From: Chloracidobacterium sp.
GTDB taxonomy: Bacteria; Acidobacteriota; Blastocatellia; Pyrinomonadales; Pyrinomonadaceae
Length of the DNA stretch: 27,552 nt
Assembly: GCA_016712045.1 (NCBI GenBank)
Contig: JADJRV010000040.1
Location: 1-27,552, forward strand
Direction: 5' to 3'
In this document: positions 1-8,706 of the stretch, piece by piece
How positions within the stretch are numbered: the stretch's first letter is position 1
Layout of the letters: every line of letters begins with the position of its first letter
Notes under the pieces: model-generated
The model's database searches: none
The model's input: the letters and a program-made list of their open reading frames with translations, nothing else
What the model was told of the DNA's origin: nothing
Program-made: the position numbers and the translations under genes

Positions 1-32
1 AAATTGCCGTTGCCGACGGGAATGTCTCTCAT
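1..32 (-). CDS. N-terminus of possible GH15-type glucan hydrolase (partial)
   Basis: Reading leftward from an ATG at 32-30, the first residues are MRDIPVGNGN, and the gene then leaves the window. This opening resembles the start of bacterial glycoside hydrolase family 15 (glucoamylase/trehalase-like) proteins, which often begin with an R-D-[IL]-P-x-G-N-G-N motif. The ATG lies 11 bases after the stop of the upstream TlpA-like gene on the same strand, so the two may be cotranscribed. Only ten residues are visible, so the family call is tentative. Confidence 0.35.
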   Translation of the reverse strand, partial: MRDIPVGNGN

Positions 33-43
33 ACAATAGCGGC

Positions 44-596
44 TTAGTTCGCTTTTAATGCCTCTTCGACTGCGGCGTCCAGCTCGACCCGTATTGCATC
101 GTTAAATCCGATTATCTTCTTTATTATCTCTTGCCGTGCGGCCGTTATCAGCGTTTACGGTATGTCATCGCGGTCGGAAAATATAAACCGGCTCAGTTCA
201 TTTTCGGGCAATGCGATGGGGTAATCGAGTTTGGTTTTCGCGACAAACGCAGGTATCTTCGGCAGATCTTCGGCACCGCCGACATTAAGGCCGACGATCA
301 CCAAATTTTCAGCTCCGTGTTTTGCGAGCAGCGAATTGAGGTGCGGGATCTCTACGATACATGGGGGGCAGTACGTCGCCCAAAAATCAAATAACCGCCT
401 TGCCTTTGAGATCACCTAGTTTCTGCACTTTATCGTCTGCCGTAGTCCAGCTCATCTCACCCATCGGCTTTGACGGAGGCATAGGGACGTTTGTCGTCGG
501 ACGATCGTTGATCGATACGGGCCTGTTTAAGCGTGCCGGGGCAGCCGCCGGACGGCAGCCGCTGGTAAGCAAAAAAGGTAAAAAGTAAAAAGGCAA
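44..596 (-). CDS. TlpA-like thiol-disulfide oxidoreductase lipoprotein (frameshifted)
   Basis: This is a thioredoxin-fold protein of the TlpA/ResA type, expected to reduce or exchange disulfides outside the cytoplasmic membrane. The N-terminus is hydrophobic and ends in LLTSGC, a plausible lipobox, followed by a Pro-rich linker. The core carries the active site WATYCPPC (a CPPC redox pair), then VIVGLNVGG and IPAFVAKTKLDYPIALPE. A frameshift near 390 separates GDLKGKAVI from DFWATYC. An in-frame TAA at 157-155 follows DDIP, and the same frame continues to a natural C-terminus ending EEALKAN at 44. The stop falls where the family has IP-x-T and is probably a sequence error. The only in-frame start I find is TTG at 596, inside a period-7 repeat, with no clear ribosome site, so the real 5' end is uncertain. 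Confidence 0.75.
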
Positions 597-722
597 AAAT
601 AAAACAATTTCACAATCCTATTTTACACAACTTCTATCGAGATCTGTTTTACCGTTTACCTTTTTACTTTTGCCTCGACGTCCTCGGCCTTTACATTTAC
701 CCTTTTACTTTTTACTTTTACC
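577..722. repeat. three period-7 repeat arrays in the tlpA/nifU-like spacer
   Basis: Three blocks repeat every seven bases. Block 577-604 reads as four A-rich units (GGTAAAA, AGTAAAA, AGGCAAA, AATAAAA). Block 647-674 reads as four T-rich units (TTTTACC, GTTTACC, TTTTTAC, TTTTGCC). Block 688-722 has five units of the same T-rich type. The first block is the inverse of the other two, so the DNA or RNA could fold back. The first block overlaps the predicted signal peptide of the TlpA-like gene. The third ends three bases before the ATG of the next gene. No other gene or clear promoter is visible in the spacer. Confidence 0.8.
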
Positions 723-725
723 TTA

Positions 726-1271
726 ATGTCATTTTATCCTGCAACGATCCACCAACGGCTGAAGCAACGGCAGAATGCCGGAGCGATCGAAAACGCCAGT
801 GCGTGCGGACGGTCGGCGAGTTTTCTGTGCGGATGTTCGGTAGGATTTTCGGTAAGGTTAGGCGAGGACGGCAAAACGATCGAGTCAGCCTCTTTTAACA
901 GTAATGGCTGTGGCTATATGATCGCCGCCGCAGACGTTTTGGCGGGAACAATAACGGGCACTCGGCTGAGCGATCTCCACAGCCTTGATCACGACGAGGT
1001 GTTTGGTGTGGTAGAGAACGCACTCGAACCTTTTCCAACCGAACGCCGACAATGCGCGGATGTTTGTATTGAGGCATTGCGTGCGACATTCGCGGATCTT
1101 CGCGCGACACAGATAGAGGAATTTGCAGGGGAAAAGGCACTTGTCTGTACGTGCTTTGGTGTTTTAGAAGAAACGATCGCCTCGCATATCAGCGAAAGAT
1201 CGTTAAAAACTACGGACGAGGTCGCTGCAATTTGTAACGCCGGCGACGGATGCGCTCGTGCCGGATGCTGA
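726..1271 (+). CDS. NifU/IscU-like Fe-S scaffold with C-terminal BFD [2Fe-2S] domain
   Basis: The N-terminal domain (about residues 8-125) is of the IscU/NifU scaffold type, on which iron-sulfur clusters are assembled. The cluster-ligand cysteines are visible in FLCGCSVGF (C35/C37), NSNGCGYMIAAADVL (C62) and RRQCADVC (C110/C114). The C-terminal part (about 138-181) matches a bacterioferritin-associated-ferredoxin-like [2Fe-2S] domain: CTCFGVLEETI, then C-x5-C near the end. The NifU C-terminal thioredoxin-like domain is absent. The frame as written ends GDGCARAGC, with the last cysteines spaced wrongly for a BFD site. Restoring one T and one C at two short homopolymers near 1258-1262 would give CARCP followed by DADKMLDALRGIR and a stop at 1303-1305, which is probably the true end. 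No cysteine desulfurase gene is adjacent. Confidence 0.8.
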   Translation: MSFYPATIHQRLKQRQNAGAIENASACGRSASFLCGCSVGFSVRLGEDGKTIESASFNSNGCGYMIAAADVLAGTITGTRLSDLHSLDHDEVFGVVENALEPFPTERRQCADVCIEALRATFADLRATQIEEFAGEKALVCTCFGVLEETIASHISERSLKTTDEVAAICNAGDGCARAGC

Positions 1272-1316
1272 TAAAATGCTGGACGCCCTTCGCGGGATTC
1301 GTTGATCCGACACGCG

Positions 1317-1344
1317 TTTCCATCAACAAGTTATATGCTATAAT
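1317..1344 (+). promoter_or_regulatory. sigma70-type promoter candidate for the CorC-like gene
   Basis: A perfect TATAAT (1339-1344) is preceded by TTTCCA (1317-1322) with a 16-base spacer. It lies about 100 bases upstream of the ATG at 1442. The -10 is strong and the -35 is weak. Confidence 0.45.
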
Positions 1345-1441
1345 TTTCAACATTCGCCGCCTCTTCGGGGCAAAAATGCTTTTAAGGAGATCGATCGAGG
1401 GCCATCATAAATTAGCCCGATAACCAATTTTCGAATCCGTA

Positions 1442-2837
1442 ATGGACGATCCTGCCAGTTTGCTTCTACTTTTTGCCGCCGATATCGAGGCCGCACCCGA
1501 AGTGCCAACTCTACTGTTTACGCTTGCTAAAATTTTATTGGTTGTTTTCCTTGTGCTCGCAAATGGTTTTTTCGTCGCAAGCGAATTTGCGCTGGTTGCA
1601 GTGCGAAAGTCGCGCATAGAGGCGCTCGCCGCCGAGGGCGACGCCGCAGCAAAACGGTTGCTGCTGATGCTCAACAATCTCAGCGGCTACATCTCGGCGA
1701 CCCAACTCGGGATCACATTGTCATCGCTTGGGCTTGGTTGGGTCGGTGAACCTGTTGTTGCCGCCTTGATTGAGCCGGGCCTCTCGTATTTGGGTGACGT
1801 GACCGGTGCGACGTTTTTATCGTCGGGGCCGATCTTGCACACGATCTCATTTACGATCGCATTCTCTCTTATTACATTTCTACATATTGTCTTTGGCGAA
1901 TTAGCTCCAAAAACCGCCGCTCTCGAATTGTCAGAACGCGTTTCTTTTCTCGTCGCGGCACCGCTGCGGCTGTTTTATAACGTTTTCAGTTATCCGATCC
2001 GCATGCTTGATTGGACTGGGAACCCGAACGGTGCGGCTTTTTGGCTTGCAGGCATCCGGGGAGCACGGTTCGAGCTATAGCGAAGATGAGATCCGGGGGC
2101 TTATTAAGCTGTCGCAGGAAAGCGGCCATTTGAACGAAGAAGAACAACGCCTCATCAACCGCGTGTTTGAATTTTCTGAAACGACTGTAAAAGAAGCGAT
2201 GATACCGCGAACAGAGATCGTTGCTGTGCCGGAAAGCTGTAGTTTTGACGAGATCGTCGAGGCGTTTCAGCAGCATGGCTATTCGCGTTTGCCGGTTTAT
2301 CGCAGCTCGCTGGATGATATCGCGGGATTTGTTCACACCAAAGATCTGGTCGCATACACCAAAAAGCAAAAGAGCTTTAAGATCGTCGATATTATCCATA
2401 AGCCAAATTATGTCGTCGATACGGCTCGGCTTGAGGATGTGCTTAGGCAGATGCAGAACGAAAAGTTTCACTTTGGTTTTGTCGTCGATGAGCACGGCGG
2501 TATTGAGGGCATAATCACGCTCGAAGACCTGCTCGAAGAGATCGTTGGCGACATATCCGACGAACATGATATTGAGGTCGATGAGCAGATCGACGAGCAA
2601 CCCGACGGCAGTTATGTGCTCGATGGCGGTCTTGCGGTGCGTGACCTTAACCGCCGTCTTGAAATGACGCTGCCTATTTCAGAAGGATATACGACTATCG
2701 CGGGATTTTTAATGGCGGAGGCGGGGCAGATCCTCGAAGAAGGGCAGACCGTGCCTTTCAATGGTCATGTTTTCAAGGTCGAAAAGGTTGATAAGCATCG
2801 GATAAAGCAGATCAAGTTAGAGAAGGGCGTTACGTAA
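1442..2837 (+). CDS. CNNM/CorC (HlyC-type) transport protein, DUF21 + CBS pair + CorC_HlyC (one frameshift)
   Basis: This membrane protein belongs to the widespread CNNM/CorC family implicated in Mg2+ or Co2+ efflux or homeostasis. The N-terminal DUF21 region begins with a hydrophobic helix, then the family motif GFFVASEFALVAVRKSRIEAL and ATQLGITLSSLGLGWVGEP, and further membrane segments. A frameshift near 2010-2040 separates SYPIRMLDWTGN from RTVRLFGLQASGEHG. The second half has the linker EDEIRGLIKLSQESGHL, two CBS motifs (EAMIPRTEIVAVP with YSRLPVY, and FGFVVDEHGGIEGIITLEDLLEEIVGDI) and a C-terminal CorC_HlyC domain ending KQIKLEKGVT. The reconstructed length of about 465 residues is normal for the family. 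The next gene starts 13 bases downstream on the same strand. Confidence 0.9.
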
Positions 2838-2850
2838 AGCTCAGGGTAAT

Positions 2851-3878
2851 ATGATGAATCTCAAAAACAGTTCAACAGGACTTTTGCTGGCGGGAGCGAT
2901 ACTTTTCATGATGGCTCTTGGCTGCGGCGGCACGCAAAGCGGGCCAAAGCCCGAATGGATCAAGTTAAAAAGGATCGCCGGCAAGGAACAAGGTTTATCG
3001 CACGTCTCGGGCGTTGTTGTTGACGACAAATTTGCCTACACCACTATTGGCGGCACGGTCGCTGACGCAAATGCGGGAACCAATGGCCTAAGAAAAGTGC
3101 CGCTTGATGGAGGAGCCGTTACAATGCTCGACAACGGCGAAAAGTACCCTCAAGCCGAGCAGGGCGGCATCGCTCAGGACGAAAAATACGTCTATTGGAA
3201 CTCCGGCGGCGAGATCGCCCGCATCGCAAAAGATAATGGCAAGCGTGAGGCGGTCGCTACGGAATTTGTCGGTATTGGGATCGATATGGTGCTTGATACT
3301 GAGCGGGTATATTGGGCAAATCACGGTTACTATTCATCGGGAACGCCGATCACGCCTAGCCCGATCTATTCGGTGGCAAAGGCCGGAGGAAAGGCTGAGA
3401 TATTTGCGGATAAGCAAATGGCACCCGGAAACATTGTCGTTGATGATAAGTTTGTCTATTGGACTACGCCGTCGAGCATAATGAAACAACCAAAAACCGG
3501 CGGCACGCCGCAGGTTGTTTTGCAGGCGGAAGAGCGACAGAGAGGGCATTGATAAACTAGAGCAAGACGGCAGCGATCTATATTTTTGGATTTCGCGGTG
3601 CGGGCGAATCGCGTTAAGCGCTGCGAAAAATATCAAAGGCCGGCGGCGAGCCGCAAACGATCGCAAAGACATTCTCGTTAAAACAGTTCGTCATTGACGA
3701 GCAGAATATCTACTTTTTTGACGAAGACGGTTTGTCCGCCGATGTGCTGTGCCGAGTTTCAAAAAATGGCGGCGGGGTCACAAAGCTTGATACCGGCTAC
3801 GCCAGCGGCGTGATGACGCAGAGCAAGAGCAGCGTTTTTGTTGCTAGTTTGGATACAATTTACAGTTTTACAAAATAG
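2851..3878 (+). CDS. beta-propeller-like lipoprotein (frameshifted)
   Basis: The N-terminus has a hydrophobic stretch ending MALGCGG, a good lipobox, so the protein is probably a lipoprotein. The rest is built of repeated short blocks in which a V-x-D-[DE]-K-x-[VA]-Y-x-x element is followed by a K-x-G-G loop (for example VVDDKFVYWTTPS and KQPKTGGTPQVV). This is typical of six- or seven-bladed beta-propeller proteins. The frame breaks after VVLQAEERQ near 3540 and again near 3600, and the same repeat pattern resumes (AGGEPQTIAKTF, FVIDEQNIYFF) to a stop at 3876-3878. Ligand and function are unknown. The gene sits between the CorC-like gene and enolase on the same strand. Confidence 0.7.
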
Positions 3879-3892
3879 AGTGAGGAGCATTG

Positions 3893-5178
3893 ATGAGCTA
3901 TATTGAACAGGTTTGGGCACGCGAGATCATGGATTCGAGGGGCAATCCGACTATCGAGGCAGAGGTTATTTTAGAGGACGGAACGCAAGGCCGCGCGGCG
4001 GTGCCGAGCGGGGGCTTCGACCGGAGAGAACGAGGCCGTCGAGCTGCGTGACGGCGACAAATCGCGTTATCTGGGCAAAGGTGTCCTGACGGCGGTCAGC
4101 AACGTCAACGACATCATTAGCCGCGAACTCGAGGGACTCGACTGTCTCGATCAAACGCTGATCGATCAGACGATGATCGATCTCGACGGCACCGAGACGA
4201 AATCGAAACTAGGGGCCAACGCATTGCTTGCGGTGTCGCTTGCAAATGCGCGAGCGGCCGCCGCGTTTCAGGAAATGCCACTTTACCGCTACATCGGCGG
4301 GACAAATGCCAAGACTCTGCCAGTGCCGATGATGAACATCCTCAACGGTGGTGCCCACGCCGACAACAACGTGGATTTTCAGGAGTTTATGGTCATGCCC
4401 GTCGGGGCTGAGCTTTACCGAAGCTCTGCGATGTGGTGCTGAGATCTTTCACAATCTCAAAAATGTGCTCAAATCACGCGGTTATTCGACCAGCGTCGGC
4501 GACGAGGGTGGTTTTGCACCTAATCTAAAATCCAATGACGAAGCGGTCGAAACCATTCTCGAAGCCATCGACATCGCGGGATACAAAGCCGGTGACGATG
4601 TGATGATCGCCCTCGATCCGGCGTCAAGTGAGTTTTTTAAGGACGGCAAATATATCTTTAAGAAATCGGACAATCGTGAACTCTCGTCCGAAGAAATGGC
4701 ATCGTACTGGGCCGACTGGTGCGGTAAGTACCCGATCATATCGATCGAGGATGGCATGGCCGAAAATGACTGGGACGGCTGGATCAACCTGACCGGGAAG
4801 GTTGGCGATAAGGTGCAGCTAGTCGGCGACGACCTGTTTGTCACCAACGTCAAATTCCTGCAAAAGGGCATTGAGACCGGTGCGGCAAACTCTATCCTCA
4901 TCAAGGTCAATCAGAGCGGCACGCTAACGGAAACGCTTGACGCTATTGAGCTTGCACGGACAAACAACATGACCGCCGTCATCTCGCACCGCTCCGGCGA
5001 GACCGAAGACAGCTTTATCGCTGACCTCGCCGTCGCCACAAACGCCGGCCAGATCAAAACCGGTAGCCTTTGCCGGAGTGACCGCATTGCGAAATATAAT
5101 CAGTTGCTCAGAATTGAAGAAGACTTAGGCGATTCGGCAAAATATCCCGGGCGCAAGGCGTTTTATCAAATCGCATAA
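3893..5178 (+). CDS. eno: enolase (two frameshifts)
   Basis: Enolase converts 2-phosphoglycerate to phosphoenolpyruvate in glycolysis. The start is the ATG at 3893, preceded by the ribosome site AGGAG. The N-terminus reads VWAREIMDSRGNPTIEAEV, followed by VPSG and then ASTGENEAVELRDGD in a shifted frame. One extra G in a run at about 4010 explains the first break. A second break lies near 4395-4400, before FTEALRCGAEIFH. Catalytic and ligand segments are present: LNGGAHADNN, VGDEGGFAPNL, SIEDGMAENDWDGW, LVGDDLFVTN, SILIKVNQSGT, ISHRSGETED and GQIKTGSLCRSDR. The reconstructed length of about 428 residues is standard. The stop codon overlaps the next ATG by one base (TAATG). Confidence 0.95.
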
Positions 5179-5684
5179 TGAACCTCCGCGACGAAATCCT
5201 TGCCGAACATTCAAAACAGCAAACGGCAAAGATCGTGGATTGGGTTGGTGACGATCCTGAAAGGTTTGCTGAGTTGATGCGATTGTTCCTAGGCGATGTT
5301 TACCGCATCACGCAACGAGCCGGATGGCCGTTGAGCAACTGCGTTGAGAAATATCCCGACTTGATCAAACCCTATTTCGCGAAACTGCTGAAACAGCTCG
5401 CACGCGATGATGTCCATAATGCTGTCCGGCGTAATGTTGTCAGGTTGCTGCAGTTCGTCGAGATACCGAAGCGATACGCTGGTCGTGTGTTTGACGCCTG
5501 CTACGATCTTCTTGCTGATCCCACACAGGCAGTAGCGGTCCGGTGTTTTTCGTTGACAGTCGCGGCAAAGGTCGCCAAAGACTCGCCCGAACTGCTCGAC
5601 GAGCTGCGGTTTATCGCAACAAAGTATCCGCAGGTCGCCACAGCCGGATTTCGCAGCCGTACCCGACGTGTTTTGGGTGTGTGA
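5178..5684 (+). CDS. helical-repeat (HEAT-like) hypothetical protein
   Basis: This 168-residue soluble protein has predicted amphipathic helices in pairs, for example PYFAKLLKQLARD with AVRRNVVRLLQFVEIP, and DACYDLLADPTQAVAVRCFSLTVAAKVA. The pattern resembles HEAT-type alpha-helical repeats, which usually mediate protein contacts. There is no signal peptide and no catalytic motif. The ATG overlaps the enolase stop by one base and the GNAT gene follows one base after its own stop, so the three genes are probably translationally coupled. I do not recognise a named family. Confidence 0.7.
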   Translation: MNLRDEILAEHSKQQTAKIVDWVGDDPERFAELMRLFLGDVYRITQRAGWPLSNCVEKYPDLIKPYFAKLLKQLARDDVHNAVRRNVVRLLQFVEIPKRYAGRVFDACYDLLADPTQAVAVRCFSLTVAAKVAKDSPELLDELRFIATKYPQVATAGFRSRTRRVLGV

Positions 5685-5685
5685 G

Positions 5686-6123
5686 ATGAAACAAAAACCA
5701 CGAAAAGGCCTGTACGAGATCGACACCGACAAAAAGCGGTTAGATCTGGCAGCGATCCACCGGTTTCTTTCAGGCGAGTCTTATTGGGCCAAGAATCGCA
5801 CGCTCGAACAAACACTTAAGGCTGTCGAAAACTCGTTGTGTTACGGCGTTTATCACGGTAGGGAATTGGTCGGTTTTGCCCGCGTCGTTACAGATAGAGC
5901 GACGTTCGCATACATCGGTGATGTTTTTATTCTAGAGGCTCATCGCGGTAAAGGCCTGAGCAAATGGCTGATGCAGGTGATCACCGAACAACCAGATGTG
6001 CAAGGGATTCGGCGTTGGTTATTAGCAACGCGCGATGCACATGGGCTCTATCAACAATACGGGTTTGAAGAGCTTCGTTTTCCCGAAAGGTGGATGGAAA
6101 AAACCGCGCCTGACGCGTATTAG
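5686..6123 (+). CDS. GNAT family N-acetyltransferase
   Basis: This is a 145-residue Gcn5-related acetyltransferase, expected to move an acetyl group from acetyl-CoA to an amine. The acetyl-CoA-binding motif A is HRGKGLSKWLM, preceded by the strand YIGDVFILEA. Downstream LLATRDAHGLYQQYGFEEL is the typical GNAT C-terminal motif, in which a tyrosine often acts as general acid. The ATG at 5686 is preferred over an in-frame ATG at 5668 because the latter would overlap the previous gene and extend beyond the usual family start. The substrate cannot be inferred. Confidence 0.85.
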   Translation: MKQKPRKGLYEIDTDKKRLDLAAIHRFLSGESYWAKNRTLEQTLKAVENSLCYGVYHGRELVGFARVVTDRATFAYIGDVFILEAHRGKGLSKWLMQVITEQPDVQGIRRWLLATRDAHGLYQQYGFEELRFPERWMEKTAPDAY

Positions 6124-6129
6124 AAATTC

Positions 6130-6160
6130 TTGCACGGCTCACCTCTGTTTCGTTTATAAT
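6130..6160 (+). promoter_or_regulatory. promoter candidate for the iPGM-like gene
   Basis: TTGCAC (6130-6135) and TATAAT (6155-6160) are separated by 19 bases, in the 68-base gap between the GNAT gene and the iPGM-like gene. The hexamers match sigma70 consensus well and the spacer is slightly long. Confidence 0.45.
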
Positions 6161-6191
6161 CGTAATAGGCTTCTCTTTCGACAGATCCCTA

Positions 6192-7603
6192 ATGAGTTCA
6201 ACAATCGCAATAAATCGGCGTCCGGTCGCACTCGTCATCCTCGATGGATGGGGCTTTGCTCCGCGTACCGAAGGCAACGCCATCGCGATCGCCCACACCC
6301 CTTTTTATGACAAGATCTGCGAACGCTTTCCAATGACGACGCTTGCTGCCGCCGGATCAGCGGTCGGTCAAACGGACGAACAGCCGGGAAGTGCCGAGGT
6401 TGGCCATCTAAATATTGGGACAGGACGGGCGCTCAAACTGAGACTTCGCGGATAAGCGACGCAATTGCGTCCGACGATTTCAAGGAAAACGCGGTACTCA
6501 ATCGTGCCTTTACCAAAGTATCCACTGCATTCTCGACGGACTCGATGTAGCTCAGCGAACGGCGGACATCTACGCCGAGGCTTGAGATCAAGCTCGCCGA
6601 CATAGGCATCGGCGAGATCGCGACGTTGTGCGGACGGTTTTTTGCGATGGACAGTGCCGAGCGCTGGGAGCGAACGGCCCGTGCGTTTACGATGCTCGTC
6701 CATGCTGAGGGCGAGCGGACGAACGACCCTGTAAACGCTGTTCGCAACTCGTTCCTACGCGGCATCTCGGATGAATTTATTTCGCCGATAATAATTGAAA
6801 AGTCACAGGACGTGCCCGTCGCAAAGGTATGCAACGGCGATCTGGTCGTTTTTAATCACCGTGCTGACACGATGCGACAGCTTGTCAGGGCGTTATGCAT
6901 ACCGGACGAATCGCTGTCGGCTAAGCCGATGCTCGATACGGTATGCCTTACAGAATATGACCGTGCGTTTAATCTGCCCGCCGCGTTTCGTCAAGAGCCC
7001 GAAAAAGGAACGCTATCCGAGGTTTTGTCGTCGCTCCAAATACCAAGTTTTAAGATAACGGAAAGCTCGCGGTTTCCGCATCTGACGCATTTTTTTGACG
7101 GCGGTGCTGACTTGCAAGCCCATTTCGAAGAGCAGATACTCATCCCCGCAAACCGGTCCGCGGACCAGCCGGAGAGCCAGAGCTTTAAGATCACCGACCG
7201 GCTGCTCAGCAGTCTTGAGATCGCCCCTAACGGGGTTTTTATCGCAAATATTCCGGCCGCCGAGATGATGGCCGAGACCGGTGATGTCAACAACACGGTG
7301 GCCGCGATCCAATATATCGACACCTGTATCGGCGGTCTTTGCGCGAGCGTTCAGCAAGCTGGAGGTGTCGTGATGATCACTTCAACGCACGGCAATTGCG
7401 AAGAAATGATTGACCTCGACAGCGGTGAATCGATCGTTACAGCGACCGCAAATCCCGTCCCATTCCACTACCTCGATGCAACTTCCAACGGCGTTCGCTT
7501 ACGTGAAGACGGCTCTCTGTCAGACATCGCTCCAACGATATTGAGCGTCCTCGGCATCAAAAAGCCCGCCGAGATGACCGGCACTGACCTGAGAATGTTG
7601 TAA
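6192..7603 (+). CDS. divergent 2,3-BPG-independent phosphoglycerate mutase homologue, probably catalytically altered
   Basis: The overall fold family is clear: RRPVALVILDGWGFAPRTEGNAI at the start, then AEVGHLNIGTGR, CGRFFAMDSAERWER, CLTEYDRAFN, ITSTHGN and LSDIAPTILSVLGIKKPAEMTG at the end. Canonical iPGM interconverts 3- and 2-phosphoglycerate using two Mn2+ ions. Many conserved active-site positions differ here: GNSEVGH reads GSAEVGH, AMDRD reads AMDSA, FRADR reads HRADT, ETEKYAH reads ESSRFPH, DMVGHTG reads EMMAETG, TADHGN reads TSTHGN, and the last metal histidine before NPVPF is alanine. Frameshifts lie near 6435 and 6580. About 35-40 residues that normally contain GGVHS are missing at about 6520. 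The last 325 residues are uninterrupted. It may be a pseudoenzyme or have another role. The standard symbol gpmI is not assigned for this reason. Confidence 0.8.
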
Positions 7604-7612
7604 AATATCCGC

Positions 7613-8616
7613 TTGGCGCAAGCTCATCCTCAATACAAAAATATCCTCGTCATCCACTTCCGGCCAGTTGGGCGACGTGGTGCTTGGTCTGCCTGCACTC
7701 AGAGCGATCCGCGATCATTTTGTCGATGCCAAAATAACGGTGATGTCCGGCACATCGACCGCGGAGATCGTTCGACTTGGCCAGGTCGGCGACGATCAGA
7801 TCGCGGTTGATCGCGTTAAGTTGCGCGACGGCAACAGGCTGGAATCCATCATTGAAATGGGCCGATTAGTAAGAGATGTCCGCCGGCGACAGTTTGATCC
7901 TCGTTGTTGATCTAAACAGTTTGTATGAGACGAACTTGCTCGGGTTTCTATCGGGTGCAAGGCATCGGCTATTCGCAAACCGCGACCGCCGGTCGCTCGA
8001 CCGGCTCTCAAATTTTCCGGTCAAGCCTCCCGCCGAAGACAAAACCAAACATCATACTGACCGCTATCTTGCTGTTCTTGAGGCATTGGGGCTTAACAAC
8101 ATAGATCGCACGGTCACGATAACGCCTCCAGCCGAAAGCGTTGAGAATGCAAGGTCATATTTGAAAGAACGTGGCATAGAAAATAAGACTTTGATCGGGC
8201 TGTTTCTCGGGGCAGGACATCCGACGAGGCGTTGGCCTGTTGAGAATTTTGCCGCGGTGGCTCGACGGTTTTCTAGAGACCCGAATAAACGGGTTCTGGT
8301 TTTCATCGGCCCCGAAGAACGCGATATGCGTGACGGGCTTGACGAGGTGTTCGGCGGTGCGGCGATAGTTGTAGACGAAATGCCGCTGTGTGATTTTTTG
8401 GCAATGCTGTCGTTTCTCAAGGTTCTGGCCGTCGGCGACACCGGGCCAATGCATCTTGGGGCGGTTGCGGGAACAGGGATAGTCTTGCTCTCAGAGCTCG
8501 GTTCGCCGACTTTCTTTCGGCCGTTGATCGATAATTTGCGGGTGCTCGACGACCGTCCGCTTGCTCAGATCACGGTCGATCAGGTCGAAGCTGCGGTGTC
8601 CGAACTGACCGTTTAG
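7613..8616 (+). CDS. glycosyltransferase family 9 (heptosyltransferase-like), two frameshifts
   Basis: GT9 enzymes move heptose or a related sugar from an ADP-activated donor during lipopolysaccharide core or other glycan assembly. The N-terminal Rossmann domain is seen as KNILVIHF then, after a frameshift near 7663, GQLGDVVLGLPALRAIRDHF. A second break near 7897 separates VRRRQFD from LVVDLNSLYETNLLGFLSGA. The C-terminal domain has IGLFLGAGHPTRRWPVENFAAVA, VFIGPEERDM and LAVGDTGPMHLGAVAGTGIVLL, the donor-binding D-T/S-G-x-x-H motif of the family. The probable start is TTG at 7613, ten bases after the previous stop. The reconstructed length of about 335 residues is usual. Confidence 0.85.
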
Positions 8617-8647
8617 CCCGCTATAGCGGATTTCGAACATCGCTGAT

Positions 8648-8675
8648 TTTCACCCGCCGGCTTTTTCTCTATAAT
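8648..8675 (+). promoter_or_regulatory. promoter candidate for tdk
   Basis: TATAAT (8670-8675) follows TTTCAC (8648-8653) with a 16-base spacer in the 90-base gap before tdk. The -10 is perfect and the -35 is weak. Confidence 0.4.
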
Positions 8676-8706
8676 TGTCTTTCGAATTCATGATCGGTAA
8701 AGAAAT

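Noticed and set aside
3893..5178. Programmed frameshifting or pseudogenisation of enolase
   Set aside because: All catalytic motifs are intact, enolase is usually essential, and one break is explained by one extra G in a run. A consensus error is simpler.
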